A stretch of 16,677 bases of DNA from Promethearchaeota archaeon (GCA_030615145.1 JAUWZT010000049.1:1-16677); one strand, 5' to 3'; shown: positions 7,263 through 14,523, counted from the first letter of the stretch. Numbers and translations: made by a program. The notes: a model not told the origin generated them from the sequence alone.

Positions 7263-8213
7263 GTGATATCTTTGAGATTTAAAAGGTTAAAGATTAGAGC
7301 AAACTTAATTACAATCACTCGAAGAATAATTCAGATTTTTGCTTTTTTACTGATAAATTACATAATTATTGAAACAATTTTTTCTATTAACCTATTAAGT
7401 TTAGAAGGAATTATTAAGGCACTACCCATTTTAAACTCGCCAAGAAATCCTCTTTCTAATGGAGCAGGAATATTAGAATATATTTTCTTCTCTATGGCAG
7501 AAGGCGTATTACCATTTTTTCTTATTGCAGTGTTAATATTAATATTACTATTTTCAAATCGTTTTTTTTGTGGATGGATATGTCCGATTGGGGCGATCCA
7601 AGATGTGTGTGCTGCGATACCTACTAAAAAAAAGAAATTAAAACTTGAAACCCATAAAAATCTTCTCAACATAAAGTATGTTTTTATAATTATTATCACA
7701 TTAATCATATTCCTATTAGGAATTACAAAAAATACGAATGTCTTATTTTATCTTGATTTTAAAACCCAGATAGGTGTTTTTGCTCAACGACCAATAGGAT
7801 TTTTTTCTTTGTCTGAATTTATTTTTGTGTTTCTTCCAGATATTATTCAGAATGTCTTTTTACCGGTAAAATTCGATGCTTTAGAAATTGGAGGATACCT
7901 TATAATAGGTTTCTACACTTTAATCATTGTTCTTTCAGTGTGGTATCCACGAATATACTGTAGATACATTTGCCCTTTTGCCGCAGTTTCTTCAGCCATA
8001 ACCGATTATTCTTTTTTAAAATTATCCAGAAACCCTGTTAAATGTGTAGGTAGGTCTGAATGTGGGATCTGTGAAGATATTTGTCCAAAACAGATTAGAA
8101 TATTAGATGAGCCGTTTGAATTTTTCACGGGTAAAGGTGAGTGTAACTTTTGTTTGAAGTGTAAAGAGAAGTGTCCTCATGATGCGATATTAATAAAATT
8201 TGGAAATATATAG
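7263..8213 (+). CDS. NapH/NosR-type membrane 4Fe-4S protein
   Basis: This 316-residue membrane protein has about five hydrophobic segments (near 22-45, 80-98, 138-156, 180-200 and 210-228). It carries the two hallmark membrane cysteine motifs of the NapH/NosR/RdxA group: 'FCGWICP' (Cys103, Cys107) and 'YCRYICP' (Cys233, Cys237). The C-terminal part holds two cytoplasmic [4Fe-4S] ferredoxin sites: Cys261/267/270/274 with spacing 5-2-3, and Cys294/297/300/304 with the regular CxxCxxCxxxCP form. Family members move electrons between the membrane pool and a partner oxidoreductase. No partner gene lies next to it, so its role here is unknown. The start is a GTG at 7263 with no evident Shine-Dalgarno. 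It ends in TAG, 45 nt before the dGTPase-like gene on the same strand, so the two could be cotranscribed. Confidence 0.85.
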   Translation: MISLRFKRLKIRANLITITRRIIQIFAFLLINYIIIETIFSINLLSLEGIIKALPILNSPRNPLSNGAGILEYIFFSMAEGVLPFFLIAVLILILLFSNRFFCGWICPIGAIQDVCAAIPTKKKKLKLETHKNLLNIKYVFIIIITLIIFLLGITKNTNVLFYLDFKTQIGVFAQRPIGFFSLSEFIFVFLPDIIQNVFLPVKFDALEIGGYLIIGFYTLIIVLSVWYPRIYCRYICPFAAVSSAITDYSFLKLSRNPVKCVGRSECGICEDICPKQIRILDEPFEFFTGKGECNFCLKCKEKCPHDAILIKFGNI

Positions 8214-8258
8214 AGCGATTTGATAAAATATTTGATAAGAGACCTATAATAAGCAGCA

Positions 8259-9470
8259 ATGGATCCTAAAAACCTTAAAATATACAGGTTACATATGCGT
8301 AGAGATAGTGATATTGGATTTAAGGCCATATCCGATTCTCAAGCGGTAAGATTGTACGAAGAAGATGTTGAGTCTAAAATCGATATTAGACCCGCTTTTT
8401 TCAGAGATGTTGACCGTATTGTTCATAGCAAAGCATATGCGCGCTATATAGATAAAACGCAAGTTTTCTTTAGTGTCAACAACGCAAATATCACCCATCG
8501 TTCTTTACATGTTTTATTAGTTTCGAGAATTGCTTGTCAAATCGGGCGAATATTAAAACTAAATACCGATTTAATGGAAGCTATAAGTTTAGCACACGAC
8601 ATAGGTCATAGCCCAAGGGGGCATCTGGGCGAAAAAATACTTAATGACATAAGTAACAAGTATAAAATGGGTACATTTAACCATAATGCTCAAGGATGCC
8701 GCTGGTTGTCGTACCTAGAAAAAAGATTTCCAAATAAACCTGCGAAAGGATTAAATTTAACGCTACAAGTATTGGACGGAATTCTTTGTCACGACGGCGA
8801 AGTTTACGAACAAGGGTTAAAACCAATTGAAGTGAATGGAAAAACTTGGGAAGACCATTTAAATGAATATAACGACGCATTTCACGAAAACAAAATAAAA
8901 AGAATCCCAATGTCTTATGAGGGAGTAGGAGTTAGGCTAGCAGACACCATAGCATATATCGGAAGAGATATCGAAGATGCAATTTTAATTAAATTCATTA
9001 AAAGATCTGACTTACCTAAAAGTTGTACAAATGTACTTGGCGATACTAACCGAAAAATAATGAAAACTCTAATTATGGACCTCTTAAATAATAGCCTTGA
9101 TAGCGATATAATTGGTTATAGTGAGGAAATTTTTGAAGCGCTAAAAAGATTGAAAGAATTTAATTATGAACAAATATACAGTCGAAGAGATCTTTACAAA
9201 AGTAAAAGTTTAAAAATTTCTTACATAGAAAACTTAACTTATCAGTTTGAATTAATATTTGAAAAATCTTTGAAGGATTTGGAGGAAGAGAACTTCGACG
9301 CCCCGATTTTTAAAGATCACATAGAATATATCGACGACAAAAACTATTCTACTTACTTTAAACCTCTTAAAAATCAAAATAAGTTAACTTTGGTCGTGCG
9401 GGATTATATCTCCGGAATGAGTGATAAGTATTTCAACGAGATTTTTAGAAAATACAATCTTAAGCATTAA
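8259..9470 (+). CDS. dGTPase-like HD-domain phosphohydrolase
   Basis: It belongs to the deoxyguanosinetriphosphate triphosphohydrolase-like HD family, which hydrolyses dNTPs to nucleoside and tripolyphosphate and so trims nucleotide pools. The 403-residue protein shows the family signature 'RDVDRIVHSKAYARYIDKTQVF' region at about 49-70. HD-site metal ligands are His80 ('THRSLH'), His113-Asp114 ('LAHDIGHSPRGHLGE') and Asp229 ('LADTIAYIGRD'). The 'FNHNAQ' motif (140-145) corresponds to the usual F-E/N-x-N-A-Q. No membrane segments are visible; it should be cytosolic. Substrate range cannot be read from sequence: relatives include dGTPases and broader dNTPases, with SAMHD1 a distant cousin. The ATG at 8259 has no strong Shine-Dalgarno. 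It ends at TAA, about 100 nt before the 146-bp inverted-repeat element. Confidence 0.92.
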   Translation: MDPKNLKIYRLHMRRDSDIGFKAISDSQAVRLYEEDVESKIDIRPAFFRDVDRIVHSKAYARYIDKTQVFFSVNNANITHRSLHVLLVSRIACQIGRILKLNTDLMEAISLAHDIGHSPRGHLGEKILNDISNKYKMGTFNHNAQGCRWLSYLEKRFPNKPAKGLNLTLQVLDGILCHDGEVYEQGLKPIEVNGKTWEDHLNEYNDAFHENKIKRIPMSYEGVGVRLADTIAYIGRDIEDAILIKFIKRSDLPKSCTNVLGDTNRKIMKTLIMDLLNNSLDSDIIGYSEEIFEALKRLKEFNYEQIYSRRDLYKSKSLKISYIENLTYQFELIFEKSLKDLEEENFDAPIFKDHIEYIDDKNYSTYFKPLKNQNKLTLVVRDYISGMSDKYFNEIFRKYNLKH

Positions 9471-9571
9471 TAATTGCTTAACTATTCAGTAGTTTCAACT
9501 CATCTCTAATTCTTAATTTTAATCTTACAAAAATTACTAAGATATTATATTAACTTTTTAATGAAATAAAG

Positions 9572-9717
9572 TGGATTACACATGGAGGAGCAAAATTTTT
9601 TTTTGGTTTATACGGGGTTTTGTTTTTTTCAGTCACGGGGTTTAATACCCTCAGTTAGAAGAGTATTAAGAAAAACAAGTTTTTTTTAGCATCCTCCTTT
9701 TAAGACTGTGTAATCCA
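9572..9717. repeat. 146-bp element with 11-bp terminal inverted repeats (MITE-like or structured RNA)
   Basis: TGGATTACACA (9572-9582) and TGTGTAATCCA (9707-9717) are perfect inverted copies. Just inside, GGAGGA (9584-9589) pairs with TCCTCC (9692-9697). The centre carries three long T-runs, a direct repeat ACGGGGTTT (9612-9620 and 9635-9643), and a hairpin in which TTAATA-CC-CTC pairs with GAGTATTAA with a 2-nt bulge. ATAAA occurs on both flanks (9566-9570 and 9718-9722), offset by one G on the left, a possible but imperfect target duplication. It contains no ORF. It occupies most of the 350-nt gap between the dGTPase-like gene and tRNA-Gln. T-runs on the plus strand could also end the upstream transcript. 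Confidence 0.55.
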
Positions 9718-9760
9718 ATAAATTATAAGGTTATTCTCTAATAAAAATCTATCTTTATTC

Positions 9761-9797
9761 AGAATAATAATATTTTTTACAGAAAATATATTATTCT
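9761..9797 (+). promoter_or_regulatory. Promoter region of tRNA-Gln
   Basis: AAATATAT at 9785-9792 lies about 30 nt upstream of the mature tRNA 5' end and is the likely TATA box. It is embedded in a near-perfect inverted repeat, AGAATAAT (9761-9768) with ATTATTCT (9790-9797), flanking T- and A-rich sequence. Confidence 0.45.
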
Positions 9798-9820
9798 TTA
9801 TCAAATCTCTATTTTATTAA

Positions 9821-9893
9821 AGCCCAGTGGTGTAGAGGTCAAGCATTTGGGGCCCTGAACCCTGCGACCACGGTTCGAATCCGTGCTGGGCTA
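9821..9893 (+). tRNA. tRNA-Gln (anticodon CUG), with C33
   Basis: The 73 nt fold as a full cloverleaf. The acceptor is AGCCCAG/CTGGGCT (7 bp, A1-U72) with discriminator A. The D-arm is GTGT/GCAT with G18-G19 in the loop. The anticodon stem is TGGGG/CCCTG with loop CCCTGAA (9853-9859); the T-arm is CACGG-TTCGAAT-CCGTG. The anticodon at 9855-9857 is CTG, reading CAG glutamine codons. The AGCCC.../GGGCT acceptor with A1-U72 is what archaeal tRNA-Gln shows for recognition by GatDE. No intron and no encoded CCA are present. Position 33 is C, where U is nearly universal, and two wobble pairs weaken the outer anticodon stem. It is convergent with the parvulin gene, whose stop lies 8 nt downstream. 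Confidence 0.88.
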
Positions 9894-9901
9894 ATTTTAT
9901 T

Positions 9902-10261
9902 CTAACCCGTTCTTTTTATTATATGATAACCATATTTAGTTTTAACTGGCTGAGAAATTTCGCCAATTTTTAGCTTCGTACACGCGTTCCAGAACTCTGG
10001 AACCATATCACCCTTAGAGAATTCTCCTAGATTGCCACTCTTTTTTTTACTTGGACAAGTAGAAAATTTTTGTGCCAAACTTTCAAATTTATCTCCTGCT
10101 TGTATGTCTTCATGTAATTCTTGGGCTCTACTAAATTTATCAACCAAAATATGACTTGCTTTGATTTTTCCTCCGCGAATGGGTGCTCCTCCAGCACTTT
10201 TTCCTGAACCTTTCGAACTTTGACCTTTTTTTTGATAACCTTTTCCATATCCCTTTCCCAT
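9902..10261 (-). CDS. Parvulin-type peptidyl-prolyl cis-trans isomerase with Gly/Lys-rich N-terminal tail
   Basis: Parvulins speed cis-trans isomerisation of peptide bonds before proline. The domain covers residues about 33-119: 'KASHILV' first strand, 'FSTCPSKKKSGNLGEFSKGDMVPEFWNA' core and 'VKTKYGYHIIKRTG' end. The first about 32 residues are a basic Gly/Lys/Ser-rich, disordered tail. This layout and the C-terminal 'VKTK-GYHII' wording resemble eukaryotic Par14 (PIN4) more than bacterial PpiC, which has no such tail. No signal peptide, so cytosolic. It has a good AGAGGTG site (10268-10274) before the ATG. The gene starts 21 nt after the stop of the Fe-S protein at 10283-11401, so the two are probably an operon. 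It ends in TAG exactly where parvulins usually end. Confidence 0.93.
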   Translation of the reverse strand: MGKGYGKGYQKKGQSSKGSGKSAGGAPIRGGKIKASHILVDKFSRAQELHEDIQAGDKFESLAQKFSTCPSKKKSGNLGEFSKGDMVPEFWNACTKLKIGEISQPVKTKYGYHIIKRTG

Positions 10262-10282
10262 TAATTTTCACCTCTAAATATT

Positions 10283-11401
10283 TTATGATATGCCTTTTTC
10301 TTTCCGTCTTAATTCTGCTTTTTTATCCATCATTTTTAAATATAAATGTGTTGTAGTTTTGGGGGGTATTATCTCCCTATCTTTCCTTTTGAGCGTTATT
10401 GCTTGTTCTGGGCAAGTTGTTACGCAATTACCACACCCGATACATAATTTTTGCTCAACAACAGCTATGTCCTCAACCATCGAAATAGCATCCATCTGAC
10501 ATCGATTTAAACAGGTTTCACAGCCGATACATGAGTCTGAATCAACATTAGCGTAATAATTAGAATAAAACATTTCCCAAGGACGCTCAAGTTTCTTTAA
10601 ATTTGTTATAAGATCGCAACAACATCCACAACAACAACAAATGAAATTGGGATCTTGAGCGTTTCCAGGTTGAAGAATTAAACCTTCTTCTTGCGCATTT
10701 TTAAGTATATTTAGAGCTTCATCATTTGTTATAAATCTTCCGTTATTTATGTCTACAACATGTTGAGCAGAATTATTTAGTGCGAAACAGTGCTCGCGCA
10801 TATTCGTCTGTTTACACGACTCGCCGATTAGTTCTTTCCCTTTTTGGCATATGCAATCCATTATAGCAATCTTCTCGGCACTTTCAATTATTGTTCTTAG
10901 TTCGTCGTATGTGGCAATATTGTGTTCTGGCGTGATGCTTTCTTCAACTGGAATTGTTCGTAATTGGTTGATTTTAGTGCTTACGATTTCATTTCGGTAT
11001 TCCTCTTCAAAGTATTGCTCGATGTCTTCATAAAACTCTTTTGTAATCGACTTTACTTGATATTCATACATGCCTACTGCTAAAAAGGCGAGATGATATC
11101 GTATCTCTTCCCCATTTTCATCCATCAGTCTCTTTAAATTGATAGCACCCTTGTGATACATTCTGTCTAAGATGAGCTCAAGTTCCTCTATGGATTTTAC
11201 TTTTTTTTTAACCCTGCGATAAATCTTTTTCATAGGTTCGGGAATAAATCGCATGTTAATAGCAATTTCTGCTTCTTCAGTAGTAAATAAAAATTTTAAC
11301 AATCGAATTTCTACGCCTGATTTAGTCGCAGGAAAGCCTATGGGTAAAGTATCTAATTGCTGTTGCAGCTTTCGATATATATCATCTTCTTTTTCAATCA
11401 T
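10283..11401 (-). CDS. Ferredoxin-domain protein with a CCCCGCCC cysteine cluster
   Basis: Residues 1-150 are charged and helical, with a stretch (about 25-110) that could be a winged-helix-like domain. The middle has isolated cysteines (183, 185, 196, 205), then a striking run of seven cysteines, 'ICCCCGCCCDL' at 254-264 (Cys255-258 and 260-262). The C-terminus has two regular [4Fe-4S] ferredoxin sites, Cys291/294/297/301 and Cys320/323/326/330, followed by a basic tail. No membrane segment is visible. I do not recognise a characterised enzyme; ferredoxin-type electron transfer is likely and the cysteine run may hold a further metal cluster. The ATG at 11401 starts the frame. It ends at TAA and is followed 21 nt later by the parvulin gene, probably in one transcript. 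Confidence 0.8.
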   Translation of the reverse strand: MIEKEDDIYRKLQQQLDTLPIGFPATKSGVEIRLLKFLFTTEEAEIAINMRFIPEPMKKIYRRVKKKVKSIEELELILDRMYHKGAINLKRLMDENGEEIRYHLAFLAVGMYEYQVKSITKEFYEDIEQYFEEEYRNEIVSTKINQLRTIPVEESITPEHNIATYDELRTIIESAEKIAIMDCICQKGKELIGESCKQTNMREHCFALNNSAQHVVDINNGRFITNDEALNILKNAQEEGLILQPGNAQDPNFICCCCGCCCDLITNLKKLERPWEMFYSNYYANVDSDSCIGCETCLNRCQMDAISMVEDIAVVEQKLCIGCGNCVTTCPEQAITLKRKDREIIPPKTTTHLYLKMMDKKAELRRKEKGIS

Positions 11402-11587
11402 TTTTCTCGTTTAAATTCTACTAAAATAAAACATCAAATTACTGAATTAAATTAGATATATTTATTAAAGTTACGCCTACACCTTGATAAGTTTTAAATA
11501 AAGTTAGAGGAATGTTGTAGTGTAATTGTAAAAATAGGAGAATGTAATATTGAAAAGGAGTATAATAATAAAATGCTTTATTTTAGT

Positions 11588-12013
11588 CTAATTTATAATC
11601 AAATAACGGAAATTCTTAAGTTCTTTAATTCCATTTACATCAACTACAATTTTTTGGAAATCTTGTACTGTCCCTTCAAAAATCATAAAAATAATTAGAT
11701 TTTCTCCTTGAAAATGTTGATTCTTATTTATTATTTGCTCGTTATATCTACTTTCAATCTTATTTAATTTTCTCTGAATATTTGGATCGTGAGGAGCTAC
11801 AATTATCATATTTCCAACAATTTTTTTGGTAGTTGGAATTGTTTCTCCGTAGGATTCTCCGTACGACTCTAAATTTGAGACCTCTATATCTGACATTAAC
11901 CTTAATAAGGCATCTCTTATTAATTTAGATTTGTTTTCATATTGATTTTTAGATACTAGTTTATTAATAAACTGCTTTAGGTTTTCATTTATTGAGAATG
12001 AAATTATTGGCAT
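11588..12013 (-). CDS. NikR-like ribbon-helix-helix regulator with degraded nickel site
   Basis: The N-terminal about 45 residues are a ribbon-helix-helix DNA-binding domain ('PIISFSINENLKQFINKLV', 'NKSKLIRDALLRLM'). The rest (about 65-140) matches the ACT-like NikR C-terminal domain ('NMIIVAPHD', 'GENLIIFMIFEGTVQDFQKIVVDVNGIKELKNFRYLII'). By alignment with E. coli NikR, its ligands His87, His89 and Cys95 correspond here to Asn98, His100 and Leu106. Only one is kept, so nickel sensing of the classic kind is unlikely; it may respond to another signal. A TATA-like box (12054-12061) lies about 45 nt upstream of the ATG, giving it its own promoter. It ends in TAG. The target genes are unknown; the neighbouring membrane gene at 14603-15307 has a distant NicO-like motif, which is only suggestive. 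Confidence 0.82.
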   Translation of the reverse strand: MPIISFSINENLKQFINKLVSKNQYENKSKLIRDALLRLMSDIEVSNLESYGESYGETIPTTKKIVGNMIIVAPHDPNIQRKLNKIESRYNEQIINKNQHFQGENLIIFMIFEGTVQDFQKIVVDVNGIKELKNFRYLIIN

Positions 12014-12050
12014 AATTTTTCACTTATTATTTTCTCTCTTCTTCTATCTT

Positions 12051-12066
12051 AATAATATAAATTCGC
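12051..12066 (-). promoter_or_regulatory. TATA-like promoter of the NikR-like gene
   Basis: On the minus strand this reads AATTTATATTATT, with the TATA core at 12054-12061, upstream of the ATG at 12013. It sits within the 86-nt gap after the stop of the 789-residue protein gene. Confidence 0.45.
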
Positions 12067-12099
12067 CATAACACTTATAAATGTTTTTAGAAAAAACAA

Positions 12100-14469
12100 T
12101 CACAATTTTATGGCTCGAGCAATGACATTTTTGAATTTTTCTACATCGTTCACTAGTTTATCGGCGTCCTCATCGCTAATTTTCTCGTCTTTGCCGTACT
12201 TATTCAACTGCGTCAACCAAAATTCAATTCTACCTAAGATAGCCTCTTTATCTCCTATTACTTTACGTAATCGAATAAATGTATCATGTAGTTTATTTCT
12301 AATATTCTGCGCTTTCCATCTAAGCATACAATAATCGCTGACTTCTGCTAAGTTTTGAGTAATTGCCATAACATCAATAGTTTTCTCCCTTTCTTCTGAC
12401 TTAATCTTCCGAATAATATTAATTTCCTCAAAGAGAATTTCGATAATTTTTGCTAAAAATCCTGTAAGTTGTCCTGGGTTTCCACACCAGACCCTAACTT
12501 CTAACGATTGACTCATCTCGTTAACATAAATCCTCGTTATAATTCTCCCTCCAGTAGTTTTTGCTTCCGAACAAAACCACGCCTCTCCTTCGTAATTTCC
12601 TGTAGCATCTGAACCTTCATGGGAAGTAACAGCGCTGGTATCAAAGTTTTTCAGAGTTCTTATGGCAGCTCTATAAGCTAATCGCGGGTCTAAGTCGGCG
12701 ATTAAAAACGCTCGTGCGTCATTTCCAAGCGTTTGTATTGCGACTTGACAATCCTCTATTGTACTCATAGAAGTGCAAACTAAGGGACATTTGATTTGTA
12801 CTTCCATTTTCCGTACGTGGATTGTTTTTTTAGTTCCTGAAGCTGTTCGATAAATAACTGTACCACTAATATTCGACACACCACATTGCTTAGGCTCCAA
12901 ATAAAAATCTACTCCTCTAGAATTCTTGGACTCGATTACTGGAACGTTGATTAATGGCTGTTTTATCTTATAACTTGAGGGTGCTTCCAATAGAACTTTA
13001 ACATTATTTATTGCCATATTGCTCTTATTCCTAACGGCTACTTTGAAATGCAACTGTCCACCTTCAAAATCGTAATCCCTAACAACCTCAATTTTACCCT
13101 CGTCAATTGGTTGGGGCTTTTTCTGTTTCGTACGAGTTGATCCTGCTTGTGTTCGGGGGACGCTATAAGCCATAAAAATTCTCTTGTGCATGTCAATGTA
13201 ACCATCAATGTCGCCCCTCCCAATTAATTGAGCTAGATTTTCTTCTATACTGGATTCAGTAACCCCCAATCGATTCGATAATTCTCTCAAAGGCATAGTT
13301 CTATATGCTCTTGCTAGTTCTTTGATTTTATCTTCAAGGTATTTTCGCGTCATAAATTCTCTTCTTTGAGTGAAAATTCCTTTTATCGAACCCGATTTGA
13401 TAAGGTCGTGGAGTGATTTCCTTGCGAGTTCTTCTGCGATTTTTAACTTTTTTGCAAGCTTAGATAATTCAAACAATCCACTTTCTTTAGAAAAGTCTTT
13501 GATTTCTTTATAAATTCTATCAGATGTAATAATTTCGTTGCCACGATCAGCAAAAAACGCGATAACTGCATTAGTTCTCATTAAATTGACGCAAAACGAT
13601 TTTGATAGTTCCTTTGGAATATCAAAAACTTTCGCAAGTTTATCTAATGAGCTCCTTCCCTGTTTATTTATTTCTTTAATTAAATGGTCCATAATATATT
13701 TTTGAGTGTAATAAAATTTCTTAGTTTGTGAGAAGGAACCTTTTATCTGAAATTGACTTATTAATTTATATATAACTTTAATGGCTATTTCAGAACTCAT
13801 GTCAAGCATGGTGGCTAAATCAACTACTTTCAAAATACCCTCGTTTTGTATTTTTGAAAGGATTTTTTCTCTCATCTCGTACGAAATGTAATAAAACATT
13901 TGGTCCTTCTGATCGAGTATGCCATATATACGCTCCTCGTCGATGTATTGATTAATTAATTTTATCATTTGTTGGGCGGATATATTAAAAGACTCCATAA
14001 TCGTAGAGAAGTTAGCGACTGGGGATCTCTTTAAAAATTCTAAGAAGCAATTAGGACAAACTTCTTTTCCGATTATTCTTTTTAAAGACCTACGACATAA
14101 ATTTAACCGATATCCTTTTATTAAATTATACTTGGTTGCTTCTCTTGCTAGTTGTTCTTTAGTAGGAAAAAATAAGCCGGGGGATTTTAAGTAGGAGTTC
14201 CAGGCACAAGTTTCATCAGTGCACTCTAAATAATATTGACCAGACGACAGTCTCTCTAACCTCAAAAGAGCTTCGCACTCAGGGCACTTACTATTTTCAA
14301 TAACGGTACATTTATAATACTTTTCAGCAGCGCTTGCTTTTGAATAGGATATTCCATGCTTTTTACAGAGCCAACTTTCTGTTGTAGCCATATGATGGAT
14401 GCAAAAACTTGACTTGCATTTCTCACAGGTAAAAGAAATGTTTTGACTCTCGCAGAATTTGCATTCCAT
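12100..14469 (-). CDS. Composite protein: zinc fingers, five tandem winged-helix repeats, ear-like C-terminal half
   Basis: I cannot name a characterised orthologue for this 789-residue protein. In order it shows: an AN1/B-box-like zinc finger (Cys3, Cys6, Cys15, Cys18, Cys23, His25/26, Cys35, His38); a zinc ribbon (Cys62, Cys65, Cys83, Cys88); and a third cysteine group (Cys125, Cys138, Cys141). About five winged-helix repeats of roughly 55-60 residues follow (150-433), each ending in a wing such as 'GSFSQTKKFYYTQKYI' or 'GIFTQRREFMTRKYL'. A basic linker (about 434-452) leads to a beta-sandwich (about 458-555) and an alpha/beta domain (about 556-685), the order seen in adaptin/COP ear domains. 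A helical tail covers 690-789. The winged-helix repeats resemble those of UFL1 and PCI proteins in pattern. No signal peptide or membrane segment is visible. It ends at TGA; a TATA-like box lies at 14510-14523. Function unknown, perhaps a scaffold. Confidence 0.75.
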   Translation of the reverse strand: MECKFCESQNISFTCEKCKSSFCIHHMATTESWLCKKHGISYSKASAAEKYYKCTVIENSKCPECEALLRLERLSSGQYYLECTDETCAWNSYLKSPGLFFPTKEQLAREATKYNLIKGYRLNLCRRSLKRIIGKEVCPNCFLEFLKRSPVANFSTIMESFNISAQQMIKLINQYIDEERIYGILDQKDQMFYYISYEMREKILSKIQNEGILKVVDLATMLDMSSEIAIKVIYKLISQFQIKGSFSQTKKFYYTQKYIMDHLIKEINKQGRSSLDKLAKVFDIPKELSKSFCVNLMRTNAVIAFFADRGNEIITSDRIYKEIKDFSKESGLFELSKLAKKLKIAEELARKSLHDLIKSGSIKGIFTQRREFMTRKYLEDKIKELARAYRTMPLRELSNRLGVTESSIEENLAQLIGRGDIDGYIDMHKRIFMAYSVPRTQAGSTRTKQKKPQPIDEGKIEVVRDYDFEGGQLHFKVAVRNKSNMAINNVKVLLEAPSSYKIKQPLINVPVIESKNSRGVDFYLEPKQCGVSNISGTVIYRTASGTKKTIHVRKMEVQIKCPLVCTSMSTIEDCQVAIQTLGNDARAFLIADLDPRLAYRAAIRTLKNFDTSAVTSHEGSDATGNYEGEAWFCSEAKTTGGRIITRIYVNEMSQSLEVRVWCGNPGQLTGFLAKIIEILFEEINIIRKIKSEEREKTIDVMAITQNLAEVSDYCMLRWKAQNIRNKLHDTFIRLRKVIGDKEAILGRIEFWLTQLNKYGKDEKISDEDADKLVNDVEKFKNVIARAIKL

Positions 14470-14509
14470 TATCTGATTATCTCCATTATTGTTGAAAGAT
14501 ATAGATTAG

Positions 14510-14523
14510 TTTATAATATAAAT
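14510..14523 (-). promoter_or_regulatory. TATA-like promoter of the 789-residue protein gene
   Basis: The minus strand reads ATTTATATTATAAA about 41-54 nt before the ATG at 14469, and a GGAG lies between them about 14 nt ahead of the ATG. Nothing else is visible in the 133-nt gap 14470-14602. Confidence 0.45.

Noticed and set aside
9853..9861. Reading the tRNA as tRNA-Phe (anticodon GAA)
   Set aside because: That would shift the loop by two or more bases and destroy the anticodon stem. The acceptor AGCCC.../GGGCT with A1-U72 fits tRNA-Gln.
10027..10248. 73-residue minus-strand ORF inside the parvulin gene
   Set aside because: It is a shifted-frame shadow of the parvulin, rich in Lys/Val from the repetitive tail, with no recognisable domain.
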